Shown here: positions 36,449-47,851 of the stretch, in pieces
How the letters are laid out: each line of letters begins with the position of its first letter
Numbering within the stretch: position 1 is the stretch's first letter
From: Ehretia macrophylla
Taxonomy: Eukaryota > Streptophyta > Magnoliopsida > Boraginales > Ehretiaceae
Reading direction: 5' to 3'
Length of the DNA: 64,000 bases
Assembly (NCBI GenBank): GCA_037974665.1
Contig: CM075768.1
Span: 66,553,816-66,617,815, forward strand
Notes under the pieces: generated by a model
Seen by the model: the letters and a program-made list of their open reading frames with translations, nothing else
What the model was told of the DNA's origin: nothing
Databases searched by the model: none
Made by a program: the position numbers and the translations under genes

Positions 36449-37002
36449 CTTTTTCAATTTTTTTCCTCCGGTTAGGGTTGCGAAGATACTTTATCCACCA
36501 CATTTTTATTATCGAATACCAGCACCTTGGGCAAGACAACTTCGCTTCACGTGGAGGCTGTGCCAGCAAACAGGGGGCGTAGGGCTTGTGACCGGGTCTC
36601 CGTCGTTCCGGTGCCCATAACTTTTGAGCCGTAAGGAATTACACGGTGCACAGCATACCATAGGAAAGCTCTACCAGAGCTCTACGACGGGGGCAACCAG
36701 CTTGCTCGTTGTGCCCTTTTTGGTGCCCAAAATCAAACCCTTTCATCAATTTCGGGTCACTTTTCTAATTTAGCTATTTTTTTCATCCTGGATCGTACGT
36801 CGTGAGCTGTTAAAAGGACGACAACCTTACTCACGGGACATTAGAGGACCCTACAACGCGTCGATATCTCGTCTTGTGAGGATGCTAGGTTGTTGAAGCG
36901 GATAGGTTGTCGTTAAGCCCATTGGGCCTTCTGAATGGGCCATCTCTCTAGGCTGGGACTGTGAACCGTTAACACATAAAGGAATTGTGCGATCAACATG
37001 AC

Positions 37003-37121
37003 GGGTGCCATCATACCAGCACTAATGCACCGGATCCCATCAAAACTCCGAAGTTAAGCATGCTTGGGCGAGAGTAGTACTAGGTTGGGTGACCCCCTGG
37101 GAAGTCCTCGTGTTGCACCCC
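37003..37121 (+). rRNA. 5S rRNA: 5S rRNA gene U55
   Basis: Changes: G7C, G41A, G58A, A83T. IE is intact. Confidence 0.95.
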
Positions 37122-37680
37122 CCTTTTCAATTTTTTTTGCTCTGGTTAATGTTGCCAAGATACTTTGTCCACCACATTTCTATTATTGAATCCCACGGCA
37201 CCTTGGGCAAGACAACTTCGCTTCACGTGGAGGCTGGGCCAGCAAACCGAGGGCGTAGGGCTTGTGACCAGGTCTCCTTCGCTCCGGCACCCATAACTTT
37301 TGATCCGTAAGGAGTTACGTGGCACACAGCATACCGTTGGAAAGCTCTCCGAGATCTCTACGATGTGGGCAGCTAGCTTGCTCGCGATGCCCATTTTTGG
37401 AGCCCAAAATTGAACATTTTCATCAGTTTTGAGCCACTTTTCTTTTTTAGCTCTGTTATTTCGTCCCGTATCGTACGTCATGAGCTGTTAAAAGGACGAC
37501 AACCTTACTTGCGGGACATTAGAGGGCCTTACAACGCGTCGATATCTCGTTTTGCGAGGATGCTGGGTTGTTGAAGCGGATGGGTTGTCGTTAAGCCCAT
37601 TGCGCCATTTGAATGGGCCATCTCTCTAGGCTGGGACTGTGAACCGTCAACATATAAAGGAATTGTGCGATCAACATGAC

Positions 37681-37799
37681 GGGTGCGATCATTCCTGCAC
37701 TAATGCACCGGATCCCATCAGAACTCGGAAGTTAAGCGTGCTTGGGTGAGAGTAGTACTAGGATGGGTGACCCCTTGGGAAGTCCTCGTGTTGCACCCC
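37681..37799 (+). rRNA. 5S rRNA: 5S rRNA gene U56
   Basis: Changes: A13T, A16T, C47G, C67T, C95T. Box A is intact. Confidence 0.95.
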
Positions 37800-38357
37800 C
37801 ATTTTCAATTTTTTTTCTTCCGATTAGGGTTGCCAAGATGCTTTATCCGCTATATTTCTATTATCGAATCCCACGGCACCTTGGTTAAGACAATTTTGCT
37901 TCACGTGGAGGCTGGGCCCGCAAACTGAGGGCGTAGGGCTTGTGACCTGGTCTCCGTCGCTCCGGTGCCTATAACTTTTGATCTATAAGGAGTTACGCGG
38001 CGCACAGCATACCGTTGGAGAGCACTCCGTGAGCTCTACAACAGGGGCAGCCAACTTGCTCGGTGTGCCTTTTTTGGAGCCCAAAATTGAACGTTTTCAT
38101 CAGTTTCGGGCAACTTTTCTTCTTTAGCTGTGTTTTTCCGTCCCGGATCGTACGTTGTGAGCTGTTGAAAGGATGACAACCTTATTCACGGGACATTAGG
38201 GGGCCCTACAACACGTCGATAACTCGTCTTGAGAGGATGCTAGGTTGTTGAAGCGGATGGGTTATCGTTAAGCCCATGGGGCCTTCTGAACGGGCCATCT
38301 CTCTAGGCTGGGACTGTGAACCGTTAACACCTAAATGAATTGTGCCCTAAACGTGAC

Positions 38358-38476
38358 GGGTGCGATCATACTAGTACTAATGCACCGGATCCCATCAGAA
38401 CTCCGAAGTCAAGCGTGCTTGGGTGAGAGTAGTACTAGGATGGGTGACCCCCTGGGAAGTCCTCGTGTTGCACCCC
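38358..38476 (+). rRNA. 5S rRNA: 5S rRNA gene U57
   Basis: Changes: C15T, C18T, T53C (box A), C67T (IE). T53C is also in U59 and U60. Confidence 0.95.
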
Positions 38477-39035
38477 CATTTTCAATTTTTTTTCCTCTGG
38501 TTTGGGTTGCCAAGATACTTTATCCACCACATTTCTATTATCGAATCCTACGGCACCTTGGGCAAGACAACTTCGCTTCACGTGGAGGTTGGGCCAGCAA
38601 ACCGAGGGCGTAGGGCTTGTGACCAGGTCTCCGTCGCTCCAGTGCCCATGAGTTTTGATCCGTAAGGAGTTACGCAATGCATAGCATACCGTTGGAAAGC
38701 TCTTCGAGAGCTCTACGACGAGGGCAGCCAGCTAGCTCGCTGTGCCATTTTTTGGAGCCCAAAATCGAACGTTTTCATCAGTTTTCGGCCACTTTTCATC
38801 TTTTGCTCTATTTTTTCGTCCCGGATCGTACATCGAGAGCTGTTAAAAGGATGATAACCTTACTCACGGGACATTAGAGGGCCTTACAACTCGTCGATAT
38901 CACGTCTTGCGAGGATGCTGCATTGTTGAAGCAGATGGGTTGTTGTTAAGCCCATTGGACCTTTCGAATGGGCCATCTCTCTAGGCTGGGACTGTGAACC
39001 GTTAACACATAAAGGAATTGTGCCCTCAACATGAT

Positions 39036-39154
39036 GGGTGCGATCATACCAGCACTAATGCACCAGATCCCATCAGAACTCCGAAGTTAAACGTGCTTGG
39101 GCGAGAATAGTACTAGGATAGGTCACCTCCTGGGAAGTCCTCGTGTCGCACCCC
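39036..39154 (+). rRNA. 5S rRNA: 5S rRNA gene U58
   Basis: Changes: G30A, G56A, G72A, G85A, G89C, C93T, T112C. One of three copies with T93, the usual angiosperm base. Confidence 0.93.
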
Positions 39155-39675
39155 CCTTTTCAATTCTTTTTCCTCCGGTTAGGGTTGCCAAGATACTTTA
39201 TCCACCACATTTCTATTATCGAATCCCACGGCACCTTGGGCAAGACAACTTCTCTTCACATGGAGGCTGGGCCAGCAAACCGAGGGCGTAGGGCTTGTAA
39301 CCAGGTCTCTTTCACTTCGGTGCCCATAAATTTTGATCCGTAAGTAGTTACACGGGGCACAACATACCGTTGGAAAGCTCTCCGAGAGCTCTACGACGGT
39401 GGCAGCCAGCTTGCTCGCTGTGCCCTTTTTGTCGACCAAAATTGAACGTTTTCATTAGTTTCGGACCGTACGTCTTGAGCTATTAAAAGGACGACAACCT
39501 TACTCGCGGGACATTAGAGGACTATACAACGCATCGATATCTTGTCTTGCGAGGATGCTAGGTTGTTGAAGCGGATGGGTTGTCGTTAAGCCCCTTGGGC
39601 CTTCTAAATGAGCCATCTCTCTAGGCTGGGACTGTGAACCATTAACACATAAAGGAATTGTGCCCTCAACATGAC
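39155..39675 (+). other. Short NTS with one deletion (U58-U59)
   Basis: About 38 bp are missing near 39463, where TTTCGGA runs directly into CCGTACGTC. The T-rich stretch that normally follows CCACTTTTC is gone. The rest of the spacer is typical. Confidence 0.85.
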
Positions 39676-39794
39676 AGGTGCGATCATACCAGCACTAATG
39701 CACCGGATCCCATCAGAACTCCGAAGTCAAGCGGGCTTGGGCAAGAATAGTACTAGGATGTGTGACCCCCTGGGAAGTCCTCGTGTTGCACCCC
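39676..39794 (+). rRNA. 5S rRNA: 5S rRNA gene U59
   Basis: Changes: G1A, T53C, T59G, G68A, G72A, G86T. Box A and IE each have two changes. Confidence 0.93.
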
Positions 39795-40353
39795 CATTTT
39801 CAATTTTTTTTCCTCTGGTTAGGGTTGCCAAGATACTTTATCCACCACATTTCTATTATCGAATTCCACGACACCTTGGGCAAGACAACTTCGCTTCACT
39901 TGGAGGCTGGGCCCGCAAACCGAGGGCATAGGACTTGTAACAAGGCCTCTTTCGCATCGGTTCCCAAAACTTTTGATCCGTAGGGAGTTACGCGGTGAAC
40001 AACATACCGTTAGAAAGCTCTTTGAGAGCTCTACGACGGGGGCAGCCAGCTTGCTCGTAGTGCCCTTTTTTGGCACCCAAAAACCAACGTTTTCATCAGT
40101 TTCGGGCAACTTTTCTAGTTTAGCTCTGTTTTTCTGTCCCGAATCGTACATCGTGAGCTGTTAAAAGGACGACAACCTTACTCGCGGGACATTAGAGGGC
40201 CCTACAATGCGTCGATATCTCGTCTTGCGAGGATACTGGGTTGTTGAAGCGGATGGGTTGTCGTTAAGCCCATTAGGCCTTCTGAATGGGCCATCTCTCT
40301 AGGCTGGGACTGTGAACCGTTAACACATAAAGGAATTGTGCCCTAAACATGAC

Positions 40354-40472
40354 GGGTGCGATCATACCAGCACTAATGCACCGGATCCCATCAGAACTAC
40401 GAAGTCATGCGTTCTTGGGCAAGAGTAGTACTAGGATGGGTGACCCCCTGGGAAGTCCTCGTGTTGCACCCC
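40354..40472 (+). rRNA. 5S rRNA: 5S rRNA gene U60
   Basis: Changes: C46A, T53C, A55T, G60T, G68A. Three changes in box A; box C intact. Confidence 0.93.
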
Positions 40473-41030
40473 ACTTTTCAATTTTTTTTCCTCCGGTTAA
40501 GGTTGCCAAGATACTTTATCCACCACATTTCTATTATCTAATCCCACGGCACCTTGGGCAAGACAACTTCGCTTCACGTGGAGGCTGGGCCAGCAAACCG
40601 AGCGCGTAAAGCTTGTAACTAGGTCTCCTTCGCTTCGGTGCCCATAACTTTTGATCCGTAAGAAGGTGCGCGTCGCACAGCATACCGTTGGAAAGCTCTC
40701 CGAGAGCTCTACGATGGGGGCAGCGAGCTTGCTCGTTATGCCCTTTTTGGAGCCCAAAATTGAACGTTTTCATCAGTTTCGAGCCACTTTTATGATTTAG
40801 CTCTGTTTTTTCATCCCGGATCGTACGTCGAGAGCTGCTAAACGGACGACAACCCTACTCGCGAGACATTAGAGGGCCCTACAACGCGTAGATATCTCAT
40901 CTTGCGAGGATGCTGGGTTGTTGAAGCGGATGGGTTGTCGTTAAGCCCATTGGGCCTTCTGAATGGGCCATCTCGCAAGGCTAGGACTGTGAACAGTTAA
41001 CACATAAAGGAATTGTGTCCTCAACGTGAC

Positions 41031-41149
41031 GGGTGCGATCATACCAGCACTAATGCACTGGATCCTATCAGAACTCCGAAGTTAAGCGTGCTTGGGCGAG
41101 AGTAGTATTAGGATGGGTGACGCCCTAGGAAGTCCTCGTGTTGCACCCC
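41031..41149 (+). rRNA. 5S rRNA: 5S rRNA gene U61
   Basis: Changes: C29T, C36T, C78T, C92G, G97A. Box A and IE are intact. Confidence 0.95.
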
Positions 41150-41706
41150 TCTTTTAAATTTTTTTCTCCGGTTAGGGTTGCCAAGATACTTTATCCACCA
41201 CATTTCTATTATCGAATCCCACGGCACCTTGGGCAAGACAACTTCGCTTCACGTGGAGGCTGGGCCAGCAAACCGAGGGTGTAGGGCTAGTGACCAGGTC
41301 TTCTTCGCTCTGGTGCCCATAACTTTTGATCCGTAAGGAGTTACGCGGCGCACAACATACAGTTGGAAAGCTCTCCGAGAGCTCTAAGACGGGGGCAGTC
41401 AGCTTGCTCGCTGTGCCATTTTTTGGAGCCCAAAATCGAACGTTTTCATCAATTTCGGGCCACATTTCTTTTTTAGCTCTATTTTTCCGTCCCGGATCGT
41501 ACGTCGTGAGCTGTTAAAAGGACGACAACCTTACTCGCCGGAAATTAGAGGGCCCTACAACGCGTCGATATCTCGTCTTGCGAGGATGCTGGGTTGTTGA
41601 AGCGGATGGGTTGTCGTTACGCCCATTGGGCCTTCTGAATGGGCCATCTCTCTAGGCTGGGACTGTGAACAGTTAACACAAAAAGGAATTGTGCGATCAA
41701 CATGAC
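41150..41706 (+). other. Non-transcribed spacer, described on one typical unit (U61)
   Basis: This spacer stands for all of them. In order it holds: T4 and T7 runs at 41152-41165 (Pol III termination signals); a telo-box-like GTTAGGGTT at 41171-41179; ATCGAATCCC at 41211-41220, which resembles a tRNA B box but sits in no cloverleaf; a GC-balanced middle; a short inverted repeat AGCTCT-CCG-AGAGCT at 41369-41383; a T-rich stretch with TTTTTT and ATTTTTCC; a CG-rich stretch with GTCGATATCTCG; an inverted repeat GCCCATT/AATGGGC at 41621-41627 and 41638-41644 with GGGCC motifs; then the promoter-proximal region. No reading frame, RNA gene or mobile element is supported in it. Confidence 0.85.
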
Positions 41707-41825
41707 GGGAGCGATCATACCAACACTAATGCATCGGATCCCATCAGAACTCCGAAGTTAAGCGTTCTTGGGCGAGAGTAGTACTAGTATAGGTGACCCC
41801 CTGGGAAGTCCTCGTGTTGCACCCC
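41707..41825 (+). rRNA. 5S rRNA: 5S rRNA gene U62
   Basis: Changes: T4A, G17A, C28T, G60T, G82T, G85A. Confidence 0.94.
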
Positions 41826-42384
41826 CCTTTTCATTTTTTTTTGCTACGGTTAGGGTTGCCAAGATACCTTATCCACCACATTTTTATTATCAAATCCCAC
41901 GGCACCTTGGTCAGGACAACTTCGCTTAACGTGGAGGCTAGGCCAGCAAACCGAGGGCGTCAGGCTTGTGACCAGGTCTCCTTCGCTCCGGTGCCCATAA
42001 CTTTTGATCCGTAAGGAGTTACGCGGCGCACAGCATATCGTTGGAAGGCTCTCCGAGAGTTCTACGACATGGGTAGCCAGCTTGCTCTCTATTCCCTTTT
42101 TTACAGGCCAAAATCAATCGTTTTCATCAGTTTCGGGCCAATTTTCTTTTTTAGCTCTGTTTTTTCGTCTCGGATCGTACGTCGTGAGCTGTTAAATGGA
42201 CGACAACCCTACTCACGAGACATTAGAGGGCCCTACATTATGTCGATATCTCGTCTTGCGAAGATGCTGGGTTGTTGAAGAAGATGGGTTGTCGTTAAGC
42301 CCATTTCGCCTTCTGAATATGCCATCTCTCTACGTTGGGACTGTGAGCCGTTAACACATAAAGGAATTGTGCTATCAACATGAC

Positions 42385-42503
42385 AGGAGTAATCATACCG
42401 GCAATAATGCACCGGATCCCATCATAATACCGAAGTTAAGCATGCTTGGGCAAGAGTAGTACTATGATGGGTGACCCCCAGGGAAGTCCTCGTGTTGCAC
42501 CCC
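42385..42503 (+). rRNA. 5S rRNA: 5S rRNA gene U63, strongly diverged
   Basis: Changes: G1A, T4A, C6T, G7A, A16G, C20A, G41T, C44T, T45A, G58A, G68A, G81T, T96A. Four changes break the 5' strand of the terminal stem, so a stable product is unlikely although length is normal. Confidence 0.9.
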
Positions 42504-43061
42504 CCTTTTCAATTTTTTTTCCCCCGGTTAGGGTTGCCAAGATACTTTATCCACCACATTTCTATTATCGAATCCCATGGCACCGTGGGCAAGACAACTT
42601 CACTTCACGTGGAGGCTGGGCCTGCAAACCGAGGCCGTAGTGCTTATGACCAGGTCTCCTTCGCTCCTGTGCCTATAACTTTTGATCCGTAAGGAGTTAC
42701 GCGGAGCACAGCATGCCGTTGGAAAGCTCTCAGAGAGCTCTACGACATGAGCAGCTAGCTTGCTCGTTATACCCTTTATTGGAGCCCAAAATCGAACGTT
42801 TTCATCAGTTTCAGGCCACTTTTCTTTTTTAGCTCGGTTTTTCCGTCCCGGACGTACGTCGTGAGCTGTTAAAAGGACGACAACCTTACTCACGGGACAT
42901 TAGAGGGCCCTACAACTCATCAATATCTCGTCTTGCGAGGATGCTGGGTTGTTGAAGCGGATGGGTTGTCGTTAAGCCCATTGAGCCTTGTGAATAGCCC
43001 ATCTCTTTGGGCTGACACTGTGAACCATCAACACAAAAAGGAATTGTGCCCTCAACATGAC

Positions 43062-43180
43062 GGGTGCGATCAAGCCAGCACTAATGCACTGGATCCCATC
43101 AGAACTCCGAAGTGAAGCGTACTTGGACGAGAGTAGTACTAGGATGGATGACCCCCTGGGAAGTCCTCATGTTGCACCCC
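43062..43180 (+). rRNA. 5S rRNA: 5S rRNA gene U64
   Basis: Changes: T12A, A13G, C29T, T53G, G60A, G66A, G87A, G108A. Confidence 0.93.
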
Positions 43181-43738
43181 CCTTTTCAATTTTTTTTCCT
43201 CCGGTTAGGGTTGCCAAGATACTTTATCCACCAGATTTCTATTATCGAATCCCACGGCACGTTGGGCAAGACAACTTCACTTCACGTGGAGGCTGGGCCC
43301 GCAAACCGAGGGCGTAGGGCTTGTGACCTGGTCTCCGTCGCTCCAGTGCCCATAACTTTTGATCCGTAAGGAGTTACGCGACGCACAGCATACCGTTGGA
43401 AAGCACTCCGAGAGCTCTCCGACGGTGGCAGCCAGCTTGCTTGCTGCGCCCTTTTTGGAGCCCAAAATAGAACGTTTTCATCAGTTTTGGGCCACTTTTC
43501 AAATTTTGCTATGTTATTCCGTCCCGTATCGTACGTCGTGAGCTGTTAAAAGGACGACAACCTTACTTGCGGGACATTAGAGGGCCCTACAACGCGTTGA
43601 TATCTCGTCTTGCGAGGATGCTGGGTTGTAGAAGCGGATGGGTTGTCATTAAGCCCATTGGGCCTTCTGAATGGGCCATCTCTCTAGGCTGGGACTATGA
43701 ACTGTTAACAAATAAAGAAATTGTCCGATCAACATGAC

Positions 43739-43857
43739 GGGTGCAATCATACCAGCACTAATGCACTGGATCCCTTCAGAACTCCGAAGTTAAGCGTGCT
43801 TGGGCGAGAGTAGTACTAGGATGGATGACCTCCTGGGAAGTCCTCGTGTTGCACCCC
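43739..43857 (+). rRNA. 5S rRNA: 5S rRNA gene U65
   Basis: Changes: G7A, C29T, A37T, G87A, C93T. Box A and IE intact; carries T93. Confidence 0.95.
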
Positions 43858-44343
43858 TCTTTTCAATTTTTTTTGCTCCGGTTAGGGTTGCCAAGATACT
43901 TTATCCACCACATTTCTATTATCGAATCCCACGGCACCTTGGGCAAGACAACTTCGCTTCACGTGGAGGCTGGGCCAGCAAACCGAGGGCGTAGGGCTTC
44001 TGACCTGGTCTCATTCGCTCCGTTGCCCATAACTTTTGATTCGTAAGGAGTTACGCGGCGCACAGCATACCGTTGGAAAGCTCTCCGAGAGCTGTACGAC
44101 AGGGGCAGCCAGCTTGCTCGATATGCCCTTTTTTGCAACCCAAAATCGAATGTTTTCATCAGTTTCGGGCCATTTTTCTTTTTTAGCTCTGTTTTCCGTG
44201 AGCTGATAAAAGGACGACAACCTTACTCACGGGACATTAGAGGGCTCTACAACACGTCGATATCTCGTCTTGCAATGATGCTGGGTTGTTTGAAGCGGAT
44301 GGGTTGTCGTCAACACATAAAGGAATTGTGCCCTCAACATGAA
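43858..44343 (+). other. Short NTS with two deletions (U65-U66)
   Basis: About 73 bp are missing. Near 44191-44200 GTTTTCCGTGAGCTG lacks the GGATCGTACGTC stretch. At 44310-44311 GTTGTCGT joins CAACACAT, which removes the GCCCATT/AATGGGC inverted repeat and the CTAGGCTGGG stretch. CGT flanks the second deletion in intact units. Confidence 0.85.
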
Positions 44344-44462
44344 GGGTGCGATCATACCAGCACTAATGCACCAGATCCCTTCAGAACTCTGAAGTTAAGA
44401 GTGCTTGGGCGAGAGTAGTACTAGGATGGGTGACCCCCTGGGAAGTCCTCGAGTTGCACCCC
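44344..44462 (+). rRNA. 5S rRNA: 5S rRNA gene U66
   Basis: Changes: G30A, A37T, C47T, C57A, T109A. First A-type member of the 3-unit block; A37T and G30A are shared with U69 and U72. Confidence 0.95.
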
Positions 44463-45020
44463 CATTTTCAACTTTTTCTCCACCGGTTAGGGTTGCCTAG
44501 TTACTTTATCCACTACATTTCTATTATCGAACCCCACGGCACTTTGGGCATGACAACTTCGCTTCACATGAAGGCTGGGCCCGCAAACCGAGGGCGTATG
44601 GCTTGTGACCAGGTCTCCGTTGCTCCGGTGCCCATAACTTTTGATCCGTAATGAGTTACGCGGCGCACAGCATACCGTTGGAAAGCTCTCCGAGAGCTCT
44701 ACGACGGTGATAGCTAGCTTGCTCGCTGAGCCCTTTTTGAATCCCAAAATCGAACATTTTCATCAGTTTCGGGCTACTTTTCTAATTTAGCTCTGTTTTC
44801 CCGTCACGGATCGTACGTCGTGAGCTGTTAAAAGCAGGACAACCTTACTCGAGGCACATTCGAGGACCCTACAACACGCCGATATCTCGTCTTGCGAGGA
44901 TGCTGGGATGTTGAAGCGGATGGGTTGTCGTTAAGCCCATTGGGCCTTCTGAATGGACCATCTCTCTAGGCTGGGACTGTGAACCGTTAACACATAAAGG
45001 AATTGTGCGATCAACATGAC

Positions 45021-45139
45021 GGGTGCTATCTTACCAGCACTAATGCACCGGATCCCATTAGAACTTCGAAGTTAAGCGTGCTTGGGTGAGAGTAGTGCTA
45101 GGATGGGATGCCCCATGGGAAGTCCCCGTGTTGCACCCC
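45021..45139 (+). rRNA. 5S rRNA: 5S rRNA gene U67, diverged
   Basis: Changes: G7T, A11T, C39T, C46T, C67T, A77G, T88A, G89T, A90G, C95A, T106C. B-type member; G7T is shared with U70 and U73. The box C loop reads GATG. Confidence 0.92.
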
Positions 45140-45698
45140 CTTTTTCAATTTTTTTTCCTCCGGTTAGGGCTGCCAAGATACTTTATCCACCACATTTCTA
45201 TTATCAAATCCCACGGCACCTTGGGGAAGACAACTTCGCTTCACGTGGAGGCTAGGCCAGCAAACTGAGGGCGTAGGGCTTGTGACCAGGTTTCCTTCGC
45301 TCCGGTGGCCATAACTTTTGATCTGTAAGGAGTTACGTAGCGCACAGCATACCGTTGGAAAGCTTTCCGAGAGCTCTACGACACGGGCAGCCAGCTTGTC
45401 GGCTATGCCCTCTTTTCGAGTCCAAAATCGAACGTTTTCATTAGTTTCAGGCCACTTTTCTTTTTTAGCTCTGTTTTTCTTTCCCGGATCATACGTCGTG
45501 AGCTGTTAAAAGGACGACTACCTTACTCACGGGACATTAGAGGGCCCTACAACTCGTCGATATCTCATCATGGGAGGATGCTAGGTTGTTGAAGCGGATG
45601 GGTTGTCGTTAAGCCCATTGGGCCTTCTGAATGGGCCATTTCTCTAGGCTAGGACTGCGAACCGTTAACACATAAAGGAATTTTTCCCTCAACCTGAC

Positions 45699-45817
45699 GG
45701 GTGCAATCATACTAGCTCTAATGCACCGGATCCCATCAGAACTCCGAATTTAAGCGTGCTTGGGTGAGAGAAGTACTAGGATGGGTGACCCCTTGGGAAG
45801 TCCTCGTGTTGCGTCCC
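45699..45817 (+). rRNA. 5S rRNA: 5S rRNA gene U68
   Basis: Changes: G7A, C15T, A19T, G51T, C67T, T73A, C95T, A115G, C116T. C-type member. The 3' end reads GCGTCCC, which keeps G-U pairs with positions 3 and 4. Confidence 0.93.
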
Positions 45818-46377
45818 TTTTTTCAATTTTTTTTTCCTCTGGTTAGGGTTGCCAAGATACTTTATCCACCACATTTCTATTATCGAATCCCACGGCACGT
45901 TGGGCAAGACAACTTCGCTTCACGAGGAGGCTGGGCCCGCAAACCGAGGGTGTAGGGCTTGTGACTAGGTCTTCGTCGCTCCGGTGCCTATAACTTTTGA
46001 TCTGTAAGGAGTTACGCGGCGCACAACATACCGTTGGAAAGCTCTTTAAGAGCTCTACGACGGGGGTAGCCAGCTTGCTCACTTTGCCCTTTTTGGAGCC
46101 CAAAATCGAACGTTTTCATTAGTTTTGGGCCACTTTTCCAATTTTGCTCTGTTATTCCGTCCCGTATCGTAAGTCGTGAGCTGTTAAAAGGACGACAACC
46201 TTACTCGCAGGACATTAGAGGGCCCTACAATGCGTCGATATCTCGTCTTGCAAGGATGCTGGGTTGTTTGAAGCGGATGGGTTGTCTTTAAGCCCATTGC
46301 GCCTTCTGAATGGGCCATCTCTCTAGGTTGGGACTGTGAACCGTCAACACATAAAGGAATTGTGCCCTCAACATGAC

Positions 46378-46496
46378 GGGTGCGATCATACCAGCACTAA
46401 TGCACCAGATCCCTTCAGAACTCCGAAGTTAAGCGTGCTTGGGCGAGAGTAGTACTAGGATGGGTAACCCCCTAGGAAGTCCTCGTGTTGCACCCC
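46378..46496 (+). rRNA. 5S rRNA: 5S rRNA gene U69
   Basis: Changes: G30A, A37T, G89A, G97A. Box A and IE intact. Confidence 0.95.
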
Positions 46497-47054
46497 CATT
46501 TTCAACTTTTTCTCCACCGGTTAGGGTTGCCAGGTTACTTTATCCACTACATTTCTATTATCGAATCCCACGGCACTTTGGGCAAGACAACTTCGCTTCA
46601 CATGGAGGCTGAGCCCGCAAACCGAGGGCGTATGGCTTGTGACCTGGTCTCCGTCGTTCCGGGGCCCATAACTTTTGATCCTTAAGGAGTTACGACGCCC
46701 ACATCATACCGTTGGAAAGCTCTACAAGAGCTCTACGACGGTGGCAGCTAGCTTGCTCGCTCTGCCCTTTTTGGAACCAAAAATATAACGTTTTCATCAG
46801 TTTCGGGCCACTTTTCTAATTTAGCTCTATTTTCCCGTCACGGATCGTACGTCGTGAGCTGTTAAAAGGAGGAAAACCTTACTCGCGGGACATTAGAGGA
46901 AGCTACAATGCGTCGATATCTCGTCTTGCGAGGATGCTGGGATGTTGAAGTGGATGGGTTGTCGTTAAGCCCATTGGTCCTTCTGAACGGACCATCTCTC
47001 TAGGCTGGGACTGTGAACCGTTAACACATAAAGGAATTGTGCGATCAACATGAC

Positions 47055-47173
47055 GGGTGCTATCATACCAGCACTAATGCCCCGGATCCCATCAGAACAT
47101 CGAAGTTAAGCGTGCTTGGACGAGAGCAGTACTAGGATGGGTGACCCCCTAGGAAATCCCCGTGTTGCACCCC
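47055..47173 (+). rRNA. 5S rRNA: 5S rRNA gene U70
   Basis: Changes: G7T, A27C, T45A, C46T, G66A, T73C, G97A, G102A, T106C. Box A and IE intact. Confidence 0.93.
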
Positions 47174-47732
47174 CTTTTTCAATTTTTTTTGCTCCGGTTA
47201 GGGTTGCCAAGATACTTAATCCACCACATTTCTATTATCGAATCCCACGGCACATTGGGCAAGACAACTTCGCTTCACGTGGAGGCTGGGCCAGCAAACT
47301 GAGGGCGTAGGGCTTGTGACCAGGTCTCCTTCGCTCCGGTGGCCATAACTTTTGGTCCGTAAGGAGTTACGCGGCGCACAGCATACTGTTGGAAAGCTCT
47401 TCGAGAGCTCTACGACACGGGCAGTTATCTTCTCGGCTATGCCCTTTTTTGGAGTCCAAAATCGAACGTTTTCATTAGTTTCGGGCCACTTTTCTTTTTT
47501 AGCTCTGTTTTTCTTTCCCGGATCGTACGTCGTGAGCTGTTAAAAGGACGACAACCTTACTCACAGGACATTAGAGGGCCCTACAACTCGTCGATATCTC
47601 ATCATGCGAGGATGCTAGGTTGTTGAAGCGGATGGGTTGTCGTTAAGCCCATTGGGCCTTCTGAGTGGGCCATTTCTCTAGGCTGGGACTGCGAACCGTT
47701 AACACATAAAGGAATTGTGCCCTCAACCTGAC

Positions 47733-47851
47733 AGGTGCGATCATACCAGCTCTAATGCACCGGATCCCATCAGAACTCCGAAGTTAAGCGTGCTTGGGTG
47801 AGAGCAGTACTAGGATTGGTGACCCCTTGGGAAGTCCTCGTGTTGCGTCCC
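47733..47851 (+). rRNA. 5S rRNA: 5S rRNA gene U71
   Basis: Changes: G1A, A19T, C67T, T73C, G85T, C95T, A115G, C116T. The 5' half matches U74, while the spacer behind matches U68. Confidence 0.93.

Noticed and set aside
41166-41180. Telomeric repeat
   Set aside because: Only about one and a half TTTAGGG-like units occur per spacer, not a tandem telomere run.
41203-41225. tRNA-like B box (ATCGAATCC) in each spacer
   Set aside because: No matching A box at proper distance, no acceptor or anticodon stems, so no tRNA or tRNA-derived SINE is supported.
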